From: Halonotius pteroides
GTDB lineage: Archaea > Halobacteriota > Halobacteria > Halobacteriales > Haloferacaceae
Direction of reading: 5' to 3'
Assembly (NCBI RefSeq): GCF_003605635.1
Contig: NZ_QMDW01000003.1
Coordinates: 1-64,000 of the forward strand
DNA length: 64,000 bases
The translations under genes were made by a program, and so were the position numbers. Below, in pieces: positions 17,889 to 27,102 of this stretch; positions within the stretch are counted from its first letter, which is position 1, and each line of letters begins with the position of its first letter. The notes beneath the pieces are model-generated. The model had not been told where the DNA came from and searched no databases. It was given only the letters and a program-made list of their open reading frames with translations.

Positions 17889-19220
17889 TCAGAGGAACGA
17901 TTCCTGCAGGAACCCGATGTAGTCCCGCACCGACAGCGCGAGCGTGATCGCAAGCACGACCGGCACCACGTAGCGCAGCGTCGTCAGCCAGACCGCTTCG
18001 ATCCGGCCGTCGCTGGTTCGGCCCTTGCCGAGCTCCTCGATCGCCTCGCCGGCGTACACCCAGCCGATAAAAATCGACAACAGGAGTCCACTGAGAATCA
18101 GGAGGATGTTGTTAGCAAAGAGATCGTAGGCGTCGAGATAGCTCAGATCGATGGCGGTCGGGATTCCGACGACGAACAACACTGCCGCCATCCCAATCGC
18201 CGTCGGCACGCGGTCGACATCGAAGGTATCAGTGACGTAGGAGACAACGACCTCGAAGATGCTGAACGCGCTGGTCAACGCGGCGACCAACAGCATGAGG
18301 AAGAAGACGCCACCGAGTATTTCCCCGCCGGGTAGCTGTTGGAACGCGCCCGCGAGGCTGATAAAGATCGATCCCGCCCCGCCTTCGCCGGGCTCGATCC
18401 CCTGAGTAAACAGGAATGGGAAGACAACAAGCCCAGCCAACAGCGCGATCGCCGTATCGAGGACGACGATGACGCCCGCGTCCTGCAGGAGATTGCGATC
18501 CTCGCCGATGTAGGAGGCGTAGGTGATCATGATCCCCATCCCCAGCGACAGCGTGTAGAACGCCTGGCCGGCTGCTGCCGGGAGAATCGAGACGGCATCG
18601 CCAACGATCGTACTGAGATCCGGCGCGAGATAGTAGCTGTAGGCGGCTCCCGCACCGTCGAGTGTTGCCCCGTAGCCGGCCAGCCCGACGAGCAAGACGA
18701 CGACTGTCGGCACCATCACCGTAGCTGCCTTTTCAAGTCCGTTGCGAATCCCGAGGGCGACGATGCCGGCGACCGTCGTCATGAACAGCCCGTGGTAGGC
18801 GATCGCGTTGGTGCCGGAGGCCGTACTCAGAAAGAACGCCTCGGCGTCAGCGCCGTAGCCGCCGGTAAAGCTGGCGACGACATACTGGATCACCCAGCCG
18901 CCGACGACGCTGTAGTACGAAAAGATGATGAACGCGGCGATCGCACCGACCGCGCCGGCGGCCTTCCAGCCGGGGTGACCGAGCCGCTCGAAGGCCCCGA
19001 TCGGGTTGCGGTTCGATCGCCGTCCGATAACGAACTCGACGAGCAACACCGGGACGCCAACGCCCACGACCAACAGCAGGTAGACAACGAGAAACGCCGC
19101 CCCACCCGACTCACCGGTCAGGAACGGAAACCGCCAGATGTTGCCCAGTCCGACCGCGCTGCCGGCCGCGGCGAGGATGAAGCCGATGCGTGTCGCCCAG
19201 GTTGCGCGTTCGTCCATCAC
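17889..19220 (-). CDS. Neurotransmitter:sodium symporter (SNF) family transporter
   Basis: Sodium-coupled amino acid or related solute importer of the LeuT-fold NSS family. TM1 is canonical: GSAVGLGNIWRFPFLTGESG (residues 20-39), which contributes the Na1/Na2 and substrate sites. About eleven or twelve hydrophobic helices follow within 443 residues, the usual length for prokaryotic NSS members. Two adjacent Met codons (19220, 19217) are possible starts. It is divergent from the carboxylase locus with a 111-nt gap. Substrate cannot be told. Confidence 0.92.
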   Translation of the reverse strand: MMDERATWATRIGFILAAAGSAVGLGNIWRFPFLTGESGGAAFLVVYLLLVVGVGVPVLLVEFVIGRRSNRNPIGAFERLGHPGWKAAGAVGAIAAFIIFSYYSVVGGWVIQYVVASFTGGYGADAEAFFLSTASGTNAIAYHGLFMTTVAGIVALGIRNGLEKAATVMVPTVVVLLVGLAGYGATLDGAGAAYSYYLAPDLSTIVGDAVSILPAAAGQAFYTLSLGMGIMITYASYIGEDRNLLQDAGVIVVLDTAIALLAGLVVFPFLFTQGIEPGEGGAGSIFISLAGAFQQLPGGEILGGVFFLMLLVAALTSAFSIFEVVVSYVTDTFDVDRVPTAIGMAAVLFVVGIPTAIDLSYLDAYDLFANNILLILSGLLLSIFIGWVYAGEAIEELGKGRTSDGRIEAVWLTTLRYVVPVVLAITLALSVRDYIGFLQESFL

Positions 19221-19331
19221 GCGCCTGTTTTGCGAACACGCAGATAAGGCCGTTTGTTGCCGCCGACAATCGGTTGCGGAACCCTTTTTGCGCCCGTCGG
19301 TGTCGGAGGTAGCAATGAGAGGTGGTCGCCG

Positions 19332-20882
19332 ATGACGATGGACGACCGCATCGATGAGCTACGGGCGAAACGCGAGGAGGCCCGCCAAGGCGGCGGTGAA
19401 GCCCGCATCGCCAAACAGCATGACAAGGGCAAAAAGACCGCCCGCGAGCGGATCGACTACTTCCTCGATGACGGCACCTTCCATGAGTTCGATCAGTTCC
19501 GCACCCACCGAAACCACACCTTCGGGATGGAGGAACAACAGCTGCTGACCGACGGGGTTGTCACCGGCTACGGCGAGGTCAACGGTCGCACCGCCTTCGT
19601 TTTCGCGCACGATTTCACCGTTTTCGGTGGCTCACTCGGCGAGGTCTTTGCCGAGAAGATCTGTAAGGTGATGGATAAGGCGATGGAGGTTGGCGCGCCG
19701 ATCGTCGGGCTCAACGACTCCGCGGGAGCCAGGATTCAGGAGGGTGTCGGCTCGCTCGGCGGGTTCGGCGAGATCTTCCAGCGCAACGTCGACGCCAGCG
19801 GCGTTATCCCACAGATATCGGGGATCTTCGGGCCGTGTGCCGGCGGCGCGGTCTACTCGCCGGCGATCACGGATTTCGTCTTCATGGTCAAAGAGACCAG
19901 CCACATGTTCATCACCGGTCCCGATGTCGTCGAGACGGTCACCGGTGAGGAGGTCAGCTTCGAGGAGCTTGGCGGCGCGGTCACCCATGCCTCGACCTCC
20001 GGGTCGGCGCATTTCGCCGAGGCAAGTGAGGAAGAAGCCCTCGACAACATTGCGCGTCTGTTGTCCTACCTGCCGCAGAACAACGTCGAAGATCCACCCC
20101 GGATCGATCCGTGGGACGATCCCGACCGCGACACCACGGCGGCCGGCGAGATCGTCCCCGACGCGCCGAAGAAACCCTACGATTCGACCACGGTCATCGA
20201 CGAGATCGTCGACGAGGGCTCGTTTTTCGAGGTACACGAGGACTTTGCGAAGAACCTCGTCGTCGGCTTCGCTCGGCTTGACGGCCGTTCGGTCGGCATC
20301 GTCGCCAACCAACCCCGCGTCAATGCGGGGACGCTCGACATCGAGGCCAGCGAGAAGGGCGCACGATTTGTTCGGTTCTGTGATGCGTTCAACATCCCGA
20401 TCGTCACCTTCGAGGACGTCCCCGGCTTCATGCCCGGCACCGACCAGGAACACGGCGGGATCATCCGCCACGGCGCGAAGCTGCTGTATGCCTACGCCGA
20501 GGCGACCGTCCCGCTGCTGACCGTCATCACGCGGAAGGCCTACGGCGGTGCCTACTGTGTCATGGCTTCGAAGCATATCGGCGGCGACGTGAACTACGCC
20601 TGGCCGACCGCCGAGATCGCCGTCATGGGGCCGAAAGGCGCGGTCAACATCCTCTATCGGGAGGAACTCGCTGACGCCGACGATACCGAGGCCCGCCGTC
20701 AAGAGCTAATCGACGAATACCGCGAGGAGTTTGCCAACCCCTACACCGCCGCCGACCGCGGCTTTATCGACGACGTGATCGAACCCGCTGAAACCCGGAC
20801 GCGGCTGATCGACGACCTCGAAATGCTGCTCTCGAAACGCGAGGAGAAACCGTCGAAGAAACACGGGAACATTCCGATCTGA
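19332..20882 (+). CDS. pccB: Acyl-CoA (propionyl/acetyl-CoA) carboxylase, carboxyltransferase beta subunit
   Basis: Transfers the carboxyl group from biotin to the acyl-CoA. The 516-residue protein starts MTMDDRIDELRAKREEARQG and carries typical carboxyltransferase segments: KKTARERIDYFLDDGTF, NDSAGARIQEGVGSLGG, GPCAGGAVYSPAITDF, the FVRFCDAFNIPIVTFEDVPG region and ITRKAYGGAYCVMASKHIG. The ATG at 19332 is preferred over an upstream frame open to 19254. The last base of its stop is the A of the pccX start. Haloarchaea use such enzymes for propionyl-CoA in PHBV synthesis and related assimilation; substrate preference is inferred. Confidence 0.95.
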   Translation: MTMDDRIDELRAKREEARQGGGEARIAKQHDKGKKTARERIDYFLDDGTFHEFDQFRTHRNHTFGMEEQQLLTDGVVTGYGEVNGRTAFVFAHDFTVFGGSLGEVFAEKICKVMDKAMEVGAPIVGLNDSAGARIQEGVGSLGGFGEIFQRNVDASGVIPQISGIFGPCAGGAVYSPAITDFVFMVKETSHMFITGPDVVETVTGEEVSFEELGGAVTHASTSGSAHFAEASEEEALDNIARLLSYLPQNNVEDPPRIDPWDDPDRDTTAAGEIVPDAPKKPYDSTTVIDEIVDEGSFFEVHEDFAKNLVVGFARLDGRSVGIVANQPRVNAGTLDIEASEKGARFVRFCDAFNIPIVTFEDVPGFMPGTDQEHGGIIRHGAKLLYAYAEATVPLLTVITRKAYGGAYCVMASKHIGGDVNYAWPTAEIAVMGPKGAVNILYREELADADDTEARRQELIDEYREEFANPYTAADRGFIDDVIEPAETRTRLIDDLEMLLSKREEKPSKKHGNIPI

Positions 20883-21163
20883 TGTCGCCGGAACCGCCAA
20901 TCGACGCCGACGCACTCAATGGGCTTGCCGCCGCCAGCGACGAGGAAGCCGCCGCCATCGTTGCCGCGATCAGCGATCACATCCGAACGCAGGAAGCCGC
21001 AGCGGCCGCTGCCGCCACAGCCGACGCCGATGGTGACGATGCAGGCCAACGGTCATGGCAGTTTGCCGGCCGGCTGTCCGGACTGGGGGTCACCGCCCCT
21101 CGGCCGGCATCGTCGACGCCATCGGACAGCTGGACAGCCGCGGATCGCGCTGATCGGTTCTGA
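20882..21163 (+). CDS. pccX: Small carboxylase subunit, PccX-like
   Basis: A 93-residue acidic protein whose C-terminal half, after an Ala-rich linker, reads WQFAGRLSGLGVTAPRPAS and SDSWTAADRADRF. This resembles the short epsilon/OadG-like C-terminal motif found in the PccX subunit of Haloferax mediterranei propionyl-CoA carboxylase. It starts in the stop codon of pccB (TGATG), so it is translationally coupled. Its expected role is to stabilise or activate the holoenzyme. Assignment rests on position, length and that tail. Confidence 0.75.
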   Translation: MSPEPPIDADALNGLAAASDEEAAAIVAAISDHIRTQEAAAAAAATADADGDDAGQRSWQFAGRLSGLGVTAPRPASSTPSDSWTAADRADRF

Positions 21164-21256
21164 GCCCGGTGCTGTTGGGATCGCCACCACACCACTTCTA
21201 TCAGCTTCGATACTGTTACCCCGAGCTATATTACGATAGCTTCCGTTTGTCCAGCA

Positions 21257-22156
21257 ATGACAGCGAACCAGCCCGATATCGATGCTGACGGTGAATTCGA
21301 GTTTGGTGCGGACACAAACGGCTCCAGCGATGCGGCCATCAACGGTGGTGTCGACGACACGATCGCCGACGTCTACACCGCCTCCCAAGATGTCGCCGAC
21401 GGCGTCGAGGAGATCTCCGACCGAGCCCACAAACAGTCGAACAACATGCGGGAGGTCTCCGCGGAGGTCTCGGATCTCAGCGCGGCCGTCGAAGAGATCG
21501 CCTCCTCCGCCGAGGAGGTTGCCACCGCCGCCGACGATGCCGACGAGCGCGCCCAGGAAGGCGAGGCAGCAACCCAGGAGGTCGTCGAGGCGATGACCGA
21601 GATCCAGTCGGCGACTGAGGAAGCTGTCGAGGAGATCCGGACGATCCGGGAGGGCGTCGAGGAGATCACCGCACTGGCCGACGTGATCGACGAGATCGCC
21701 GACCAGACGAACCTGCTGGCGTTGAATGCCTCGATCGAGGCCGCTCGGGTCGGCGAGGAGGGAGAAGGGTTTGCGGTCGTCGCCGACGAGATCAAATCGC
21801 TTGCCCAGGAGTCCCGTGAACAGGCCGAGGATATCGATGCGACCGTCCAGCGGGTCACCGAGGACGCCGCTGGCGCGGTCGAGACGCTGGAATCCAGCGT
21901 TGAGGAGGTCGAAACCGGGATGAGCCGCGCCAACGAGGCGAAATCTAGTCTCGATGAGATCACGGATGCTGTCGGCGAAGTGTCGGCCGGTGTCGACGAG
22001 ATCGCTGCTGCGACCGACGAGCAGGCCCAGAGTGCAAGCACCGTTGCCTCGATGGTCGATGAAACTGCCAGCAACGCCGACAAGATCGACAGCGAGACCG
22101 AGACGATCAGCGACCGGATCGACGAGCAGATCGCGATGCTCAACCGACTTCGGTAG
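21257..22156 (+). CDS. Soluble methyl-accepting-type transducer without sensor domain
   Basis: A 299-residue coiled coil with the conserved chemoreceptor hairpin tip [20 protein letters not shown] (from about residue 139) and flanking Glu/Gln-rich heptads suited to methylation. No membrane segment, HAMP or PAS/GAF domain is present; the first ~40 residues are acidic and low in structure. It can contact CheA/CheW but has no visible ligand site, so it may sense through a partner. It has its own promoter-like TATATTA (21227-21233) 24-30 nt before the ATG. It sits between pccX and pccA. Confidence 0.88.
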   Translation: MTANQPDIDADGEFEFGADTNGSSDAAINGGVDDTIADVYTASQDVADGVEEISDRAHKQSNNMREVSAEVSDLSAAVEEIASSAEEVATAADDADERAQEGEAATQEVVEAMTEIQSATEEAVEEIRTIREGVEEITALADVIDEIADQTNLLALNASIEAARVGEEGEGFAVVADEIKSLAQESREQAEDIDATVQRVTEDAAGAVETLESSVEEVETGMSRANEAKSSLDEITDAVGEVSAGVDEIAAATDEQAQSASTVASMVDETASNADKIDSETETISDRIDEQIAMLNRLR

Positions 22157-22302
22157 CCCTGCCGACCCGCTTTGCGTTCAGCACACCCACTTTTCGGTTC
22201 GACCAGTAGTTTCATGCGCTGATAGCTTGGTTTCTACCAGCCATATCGCGTCAGGGTCGACCGATAGAATCAGGTAACCCTTCGGTCAATGAGGCGGTAG
22301 GA

Positions 22303-24123
22303 ATGTTCAGGAAGGTTCTGGTTGCCAACCGCGGTGAGATCGCGGTTCGGGTGATGCGCGCCTGCGAGGAGTTGGGCGTCCGCACCGTCGCCGTCTACAG
22401 CGAGGCCGACAAACACACCGGCCACGTTCGCTACGCCGACGAGGCCTACAATATCGGCCCCGCCCGCGCTGCTGATTCCTATCTTGATCAGGAGGCTGTT
22501 CTTGAAGCCGCAGCGAAAGCGGGTGTCGACGCGATCCATCCGGGCTATGGCTTTCTGGCCGAAAACGCCGAGTTCGCCCAAGCCGTCGTCGACAGCGGCT
22601 TTGTTTGGGTCGGCCCTGATCCGGACGCGATGGAGGCCCTCGGCGAGAAGACAAACGCTCGCGCGCTCATGCAGGAGGCCGACGTGCCGGTCGTTCCGGG
22701 GACGACGGAGCCGGTCTCGTCGGTCGCGGAGATCACCGCTGTTGCCGACGACTATGGGTATCCTGTTGCGATCAAAGCGGAGGGTGGCGGTGGCGGTCGT
22801 GGGCTGAAAGTCGTTCACAGCGAGGACGAAGTCGAAGCCCAATTTGAAACCGCCCAACGCGAGGGCGAGGCCTACTTCGATAATAGCTCTGTCTACGTCG
22901 AGAAATATCTGGAAACACCCCACCATATCGAAGTCCAGATCCTCGCCGACGAACACGGCAACGTTCGCCATCTCGGCGAACGCGACTGTTCACTCCAGCG
23001 TCGCCACCAGAAGGTCATCGAGGAAGCACCCGCCTCGATTCTCGACGACGACCTTCGTGCGGAGATCGGTGACGCCGCCAAACGCGGCGTCGACGCCGCT
23101 GGCTACACCAACGCTGGCACCGTCGAATTCCTCGTCGAGAACGGCGAGTTCTATTTCATGGAGGTCAACACGCGGATTCAGGTCGAACACACCGTCACCG
23201 AAGCGATCACCGGCCTCGATATCGTCAAATGGCAGCTCCGCGTTGCTGCGGGTGAGACACTCGATTTCGCACAGGACGACATCGAGTTCGACGGCCACGC
23301 CATCGAGTTCCGGATCAACGCCGAGAACGCCGCCGCGGAGTTCGAACCCGCGACCGGCACGCTTGAGACGTACGATCCCGCCGGCGGGATCGGCGTCCGC
23401 GTCGACGACGCGGTTCGGCAGGGCGACGAGATCGGCGGCGACTATGACTCGATGATCGCGAAGTTGATCGTTTCGGCGAGCGACCGCGATGAGTGTCTCA
23501 CCCGCTCGGAGCGCGCTCTCGCGGAGTTCGACATCGAGGGCATCCAGACGATCATCCCGTTCCACCGCCTCATGCTGACCGATGAGGCCTTTTCAAATAG
23601 CGAGCATACGACAAAGTATCTGGATGAGCAGCTGGATCAGAGCCGCATCGAGGAGGCGGTTTCCCAGTGGGGGCCAAGGGATGTTGGCGACAGCGACGGC
23701 GACGACAGCGACGACAGTGATGACGACGAGGCGACAACTGAACGCGAGTACACCGTCGAGGTCAACGGCAAACGCTTCGATGTCAACCTCGAAGCACACG
23801 ACGCGCCGGCGATCGACGTTGGCTCGGTCGCTGTCGACGACAGCGGGGGGATGGATCGCCCACCGCAGGCCGACAGCGACGACGAGGACGAGGCGGTCAG
23901 CGTCGAGGGCGGCGACACCGTCACCGCCGAGATGCAGGGGACGATTCTCTCGGTCGATGTGGCGGCAGGCGACGAGATCGCCGCCGGCGACGTGGTCTGT
24001 GTGCTGGAGGCGATGAAGATGGAAAACGACGTGGTGACCGAACGCGGTGGCACCGTCACCGAGATCATGATTGATGAGGGCGACAGCGTCGATATGGGCG
24101 ACGTGTTGGTCGTCGTCGAGTAG
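22303..24123 (+). CDS. pccA: Acyl-CoA carboxylase biotin carboxylase / biotin carrier subunit
   Basis: ATP-dependent carboxylation of its own biotin, then delivery to PccB. In 606 residues: N-terminal biotin carboxylase ([37 protein letters not shown]-grasp with [27 protein letters not shown]), then an Asp-rich linker (about residues 460-480), then a C-terminal biotinyl domain with the biotin Lys in [10 protein letters not shown] (about residue 569). It is separated from pccBX by the transducer gene but is in the same direction and clearly belongs to the enzyme. Confidence 0.95.
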   Translation: MFRKVLVANRGEIAVRVMRACEELGVRTVAVYSEADKHTGHVRYADEAYNIGPARAADSYLDQEAVLEAAAKAGVDAIHPGYGFLAENAEFAQAVVDSGFVWVGPDPDAMEALGEKTNARALMQEADVPVVPGTTEPVSSVAEITAVADDYGYPVAIKAEGGGGGRGLKVVHSEDEVEAQFETAQREGEAYFDNSSVYVEKYLETPHHIEVQILADEHGNVRHLGERDCSLQRRHQKVIEEAPASILDDDLRAEIGDAAKRGVDAAGYTNAGTVEFLVENGEFYFMEVNTRIQVEHTVTEAITGLDIVKWQLRVAAGETLDFAQDDIEFDGHAIEFRINAENAAAEFEPATGTLETYDPAGGIGVRVDDAVRQGDEIGGDYDSMIAKLIVSASDRDECLTRSERALAEFDIEGIQTIIPFHRLMLTDEAFSNSEHTTKYLDEQLDQSRIEEAVSQWGPRDVGDSDGDDSDDSDDDEATTEREYTVEVNGKRFDVNLEAHDAPAIDVGSVAVDDSGGMDRPPQADSDDEDEAVSVEGGDTVTAEMQGTILSVDVAAGDEIAAGDVVCVLEAMKMENDVVTERGGTVTEIMIDEGDSVDMGDVLVVVE

Positions 24124-24154
24124 CTCGCTGCTGCGGTCGGCGTCGACACACTAC

Positions 24155-24472
24155 TTACGCGCTGTCGGGAAGTGGCTCGACGCGGAACACGTAGTCGTCG
24201 TAGACGGCATCGAGATTGACCGGGCGCTCCTCTGCGGTGTGGGTTGCACACAACTCGACCCGTGCTTCGACAGCCCCGTGGCCGCCTTCCTCCTGATAGC
24301 GTTCAACCACGACAAACGCCGCGGGCTCGGCACAGTCACGGCGGTAACATGTCGCTGGCGCGTCGGGGTCGGCCTCATCGCCTCGCTTGCGGGCCTCCGC
24401 TCTGTCGCGCTCGCGTTGCCGGTTGGCTTCGTCGTCGGCCTGTTTGGCCCGCCCTTGTTTGGTATCTGCCAT
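24155..24472 (-). CDS. Haloarchaeal small protein with C4-type zinc site
   Basis: A 105-residue protein. The first ~40 residues are extremely charged (Arg/Glu/Asp alternating), probably a helix. The rest holds CYRRDC and, 30 residues later, ELCATHT, giving a CxxxxC...CxxH pattern consistent with zinc binding. Not recognised further. It is convergent with pccA, with a 31-nt gap, and lies 45 nt downstream of the psiE stop on the same strand, so the two may be co-transcribed. Confidence 0.65.
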   Translation of the reverse strand: MADTKQGRAKQADDEANRQRERDRAEARKRGDEADPDAPATCYRRDCAEPAAFVVVERYQEEGGHGAVEARVELCATHTAEERPVNLDAVYDDYVFRVEPLPDSA

Positions 24473-24517
24473 ACAGAATGGCGGCGTGGCAGCGACATAA
24501 CGTTGTGGCTACCCGCC

Positions 24518-25018
24518 TTAGCTCCCGGCGGTATCGAGCTGTCGCGTCCGCCGCTCGACGATGAGGAGTGCTGCCAACCCCAGAATAATCAGCGTGTAGG
24601 AGCCGGCAGCCATCAGGGCCGCGCCCTCGTCGGCGTACTCGCCGGTGCGGAAGATGATCGCCTTCCGAACCATGGCGATAACACCGGTGTAGATCACCAG
24701 CCGGACGATCCGTCGGGTTTCGCTCTCCTGGGTGTAGGCGACAACCGTCTGATAAACCTCAACGATAATAAACAGCAACAGCGCGGTATCGATGAAGCCG
24801 ACGACGACGAGTGGATCGGTGATACTACCGCTCAGCGCGCTTTCGAAGATCTGCAAGCCGAGATCAAAGACACCGATCGCAAACAGGAGCACAAGCACCA
24901 CCGCGGCGATCACCTCGACGTACCGCAACAGATGCTCGCTCGCTCCAAGAATTCGCTCGTCGAATGACTCGGCTGGTGAGAGCGCACCACCGACCGGCTC
25001 TGTCTCCTCGTTGTCCAT
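24518..25018 (-). CDS. PsiE family membrane protein
   Basis: A 166-residue protein with four hydrophobic helices (near residues 37, 74, 110 and 138) and the PsiE-type segments LRYVEVIAAVVLVLLFAIGV, FIDTALLLFIIVEVYQTV and ARRIV-like TRRIVRLVIYTGVIAMVRK. The family was named from a phosphate-starvation-inducible Escherichia coli gene, but its function is not established. The acidic N-terminal 25 residues are cytoplasmic-looking. It is divergent from the HD protein gene across 145 nt. Confidence 0.82.
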   Translation of the reverse strand: MDNEETEPVGGALSPAESFDERILGASEHLLRYVEVIAAVVLVLLFAIGVFDLGLQIFESALSGSITDPLVVVGFIDTALLLFIIVEVYQTVVAYTQESETRRIVRLVIYTGVIAMVRKAIIFRTGEYADEGAALMAAGSYTLIILGLAALLIVERRTRQLDTAGS

Positions 25019-25163
25019 ACTGTCGTATGAGCGTCACGCGGCATTAGTGTCGTCCCTAACACGGCGTGAATCGTCTCTCGATGCGGCCGCACAGACAACG
25101 ACTGGTGACTGTTGTCGTTTGCGCCGGCGACGATTTTTCATCCGAGCCGCAGATAGCTTGTCT

Positions 25164-26387
25164 ATGGCCACGATCAAGGACAGTGTCCACGACCACATCG
25201 AGATCAGCGGTGTCGCCGAGGCCCTGCTCGATACGCCGACCGTCCAGCGGCTCCGTCACATCAGCCAACTCGGGACGGTGCAGCTCGTCTACCCCTCGGC
25301 GAATCACACCCGCTTTGAACACAGCCTCGGCGTCTACCATCTCGCTGACCGCGCGCTCGCCGAACTCGGCATCGAAGGTCGGGCGGCCGAACGCATTCGG
25401 GCGGCCGCCTTATTACACGATGTTGGCCACGGCCCGTTCAGCCACAACATCGAGGCGCTCATCCACCGCAAGACCGGAAACTACCACGACGATGTCGACG
25501 AACTGCTTGCTTCGGGCGATGTCGGTGAGATCCTTCGTGAGCATGATCTCGACCCGGCGCACATCGCCGGCCTCGTCGCTGGCGAGGGCCAGTTCGGCCA
25601 GCTCGTCTCCGGCGAACTCGACGTTGACCGGATGGACTACCTCGTCCGGGATGCCCACCACACCGGCGTTCCCTACGGCACCATCGACGCCGAGCGACTC
25701 CTTCGGGAACTTACCTTTGTTGACGGCGAGTTGGTGCTTGCGGCGGGCAACGTCCAGACCGCCGAGAGTCTGCTGCTGGCTCGCGCGCTGATGAATCCAA
25801 CCGTCTACATGCACCCTGTCGCCCGCATCAGCAAGGCGATGTTGCGTCGGGCCAGCGAGCGACTGTTGGGAACGACCGACATCGACGCGGACGAGTTGCG
25901 GCGGATGGACGACCACGATCTGCTGGTCGCCCTGCGGACGACGCCAGCGACCGAGGCCTTCGCCGAGCGGTACGATGAGCGTCGGCTGTTCAAACGCGCT
26001 GTCTGGGCGGAGCTGCAAAACGTCCCTGACGAGCTGCTTGATCTCGACCACGACGAGCTCCGGGAGTTGGAGGCGACGATCGCCGATCGGGCCAACGTGC
26101 CCGAAGAAACCGTGATCATCGAGATCCCAGAGGAGCCATCAATGCGGGAGTCCTCAACGCGCGTCGTCGTCAACGGCGAGAGCCGGAACCTCAGCGCGCA
26201 GTCACCGCTGGTGAACGCGTTACGAACCACCCAACGCGGCCAGTGGCGACTCGGCGTCTACACGACGCCGTCGGCCGCTGATCGTGTTGGCCACCTCGCC
26301 GCTGCGGAACTTGGTCTCGATATCACCGGCGGGCTTGTGACCGAATCTCGGCAGGGAATCCACGCAACGCTGGATGAGTTCGAGTAG
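25164..26387 (+). CDS. HD-domain phosphohydrolase (dGTPase/SAMHD1-like)
   Basis: A 407-residue enzyme. It starts MATIKDSVHDHIEISGV and has the HD superfamily metal ligands: His in ANHTRFEHSLGVYHLA (about residues 48-63), the HD pair in ALLHDVGHGPFSHN and Asp in DVDRMDYLVRDAHH. This is the COG1078 arrangement, close to dNTP triphosphohydrolases. An ATG at 25164 fits the conserved N-terminus; an open frame extends far upstream but crosses the divergent gene. The substrate is probably a nucleotide, unproven. Confidence 0.88.
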   Translation: MATIKDSVHDHIEISGVAEALLDTPTVQRLRHISQLGTVQLVYPSANHTRFEHSLGVYHLADRALAELGIEGRAAERIRAAALLHDVGHGPFSHNIEALIHRKTGNYHDDVDELLASGDVGEILREHDLDPAHIAGLVAGEGQFGQLVSGELDVDRMDYLVRDAHHTGVPYGTIDAERLLRELTFVDGELVLAAGNVQTAESLLLARALMNPTVYMHPVARISKAMLRRASERLLGTTDIDADELRRMDDHDLLVALRTTPATEAFAERYDERRLFKRAVWAELQNVPDELLDLDHDELRELEATIADRANVPEETVIIEIPEEPSMRESSTRVVVNGESRNLSAQSPLVNALRTTQRGQWRLGVYTTPSAADRVGHLAAAELGLDITGGLVTESRQGIHATLDEFE

Positions 26388-26442
26388 CGGGGACGACGCT
26401 GACTAGTAACTATCATACCAGCTCCAGCCCCTACAGTCGGGT

Positions 26443-27048
26443 GTGACTACATGGGTTGAGACGACGGGTGATGGCCGGGGTCGCGGCCCGGTCGGGATCG
26501 CTCGTGCGTGGGCCGCGGTGCTTCGTCGCCCTCGGCGATTTTTTACGACCGGTGTCGCCCCCGGTGAGCAAGCCCCTGGCCTTGCCTTCGCGGTCGTCGT
26601 CGCTGTCGTCTATGTTGCCGGGCTGTTAGCCGTCCAACCGGGGTTGATACTCGGCACGTCAGTTGTGCCGATTCTCGGCGGGAGTACCGCGCTGACGATG
26701 CTGTTGGTTCTGCTCGTGACCGCTGTCGTCGCTGCGCCCGCCGGACTGCATCTGACCGCGGCGATCCAGACGGTGTTGTTGATGCTGACGGTCGATGATC
26801 GCGCCGGCGTCAGCGAGACGGTGCAGGTCGTCGCTTACGCGACCGCACCCTGTGCGCTGACGTGGATCCCGGTGCCAGCGGTGGCAGCGGCCTGTACGCT
26901 GTATGGGGCCGGGCTGTTGCTCGTTGGGCTTGCAACCGTTCACGAAACGTCGCTCCTGCGGGCGATTGTAGCGGGTCTCATCCCGGCTGTCCTCGTGTTC
27001 GGTGTTGGCTTCCGTGGGCTCTGGCTGCTGGCAGCACTCGTGGGGTAG
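26443..27048 (+). CDS. YIP1-family-like membrane protein
   Basis: A 201-residue membrane protein with five hydrophobic helices starting near residues 50, 80, 115, 135 and 170. An N-terminal amphipathic segment AWAAVLRRPRRFFTTGVAPG resembles the start of haloarchaeal YIP1-domain proteins, followed by a helical bundle with VVAYATAPCALTWIPVPA. GTG start at 26443 (a GTG at 26441 is out of frame). Function unknown. It may be read with the downstream gene, 54 nt away. Confidence 0.7.
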   Translation: MTTWVETTGDGRGRGPVGIARAWAAVLRRPRRFFTTGVAPGEQAPGLAFAVVVAVVYVAGLLAVQPGLILGTSVVPILGGSTALTMLLVLLVTAVVAAPAGLHLTAAIQTVLLMLTVDDRAGVSETVQVVAYATAPCALTWIPVPAVAAACTLYGAGLLLVGLATVHETSLLRAIVAGLIPAVLVFGVGFRGLWLLAALVG

Positions 27049-27102
27049 CTGACAGCCGCGTTTCGACAACCGTTAAAGGGAGGCCCCCTAGTTCGGGAAC
27101 AA

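Noticed and set aside
19632-20702. 356-residue antisense frame opposite pccB
   Set aside because: Same artefact; no motif and full overlap with a clear carboxyltransferase gene.
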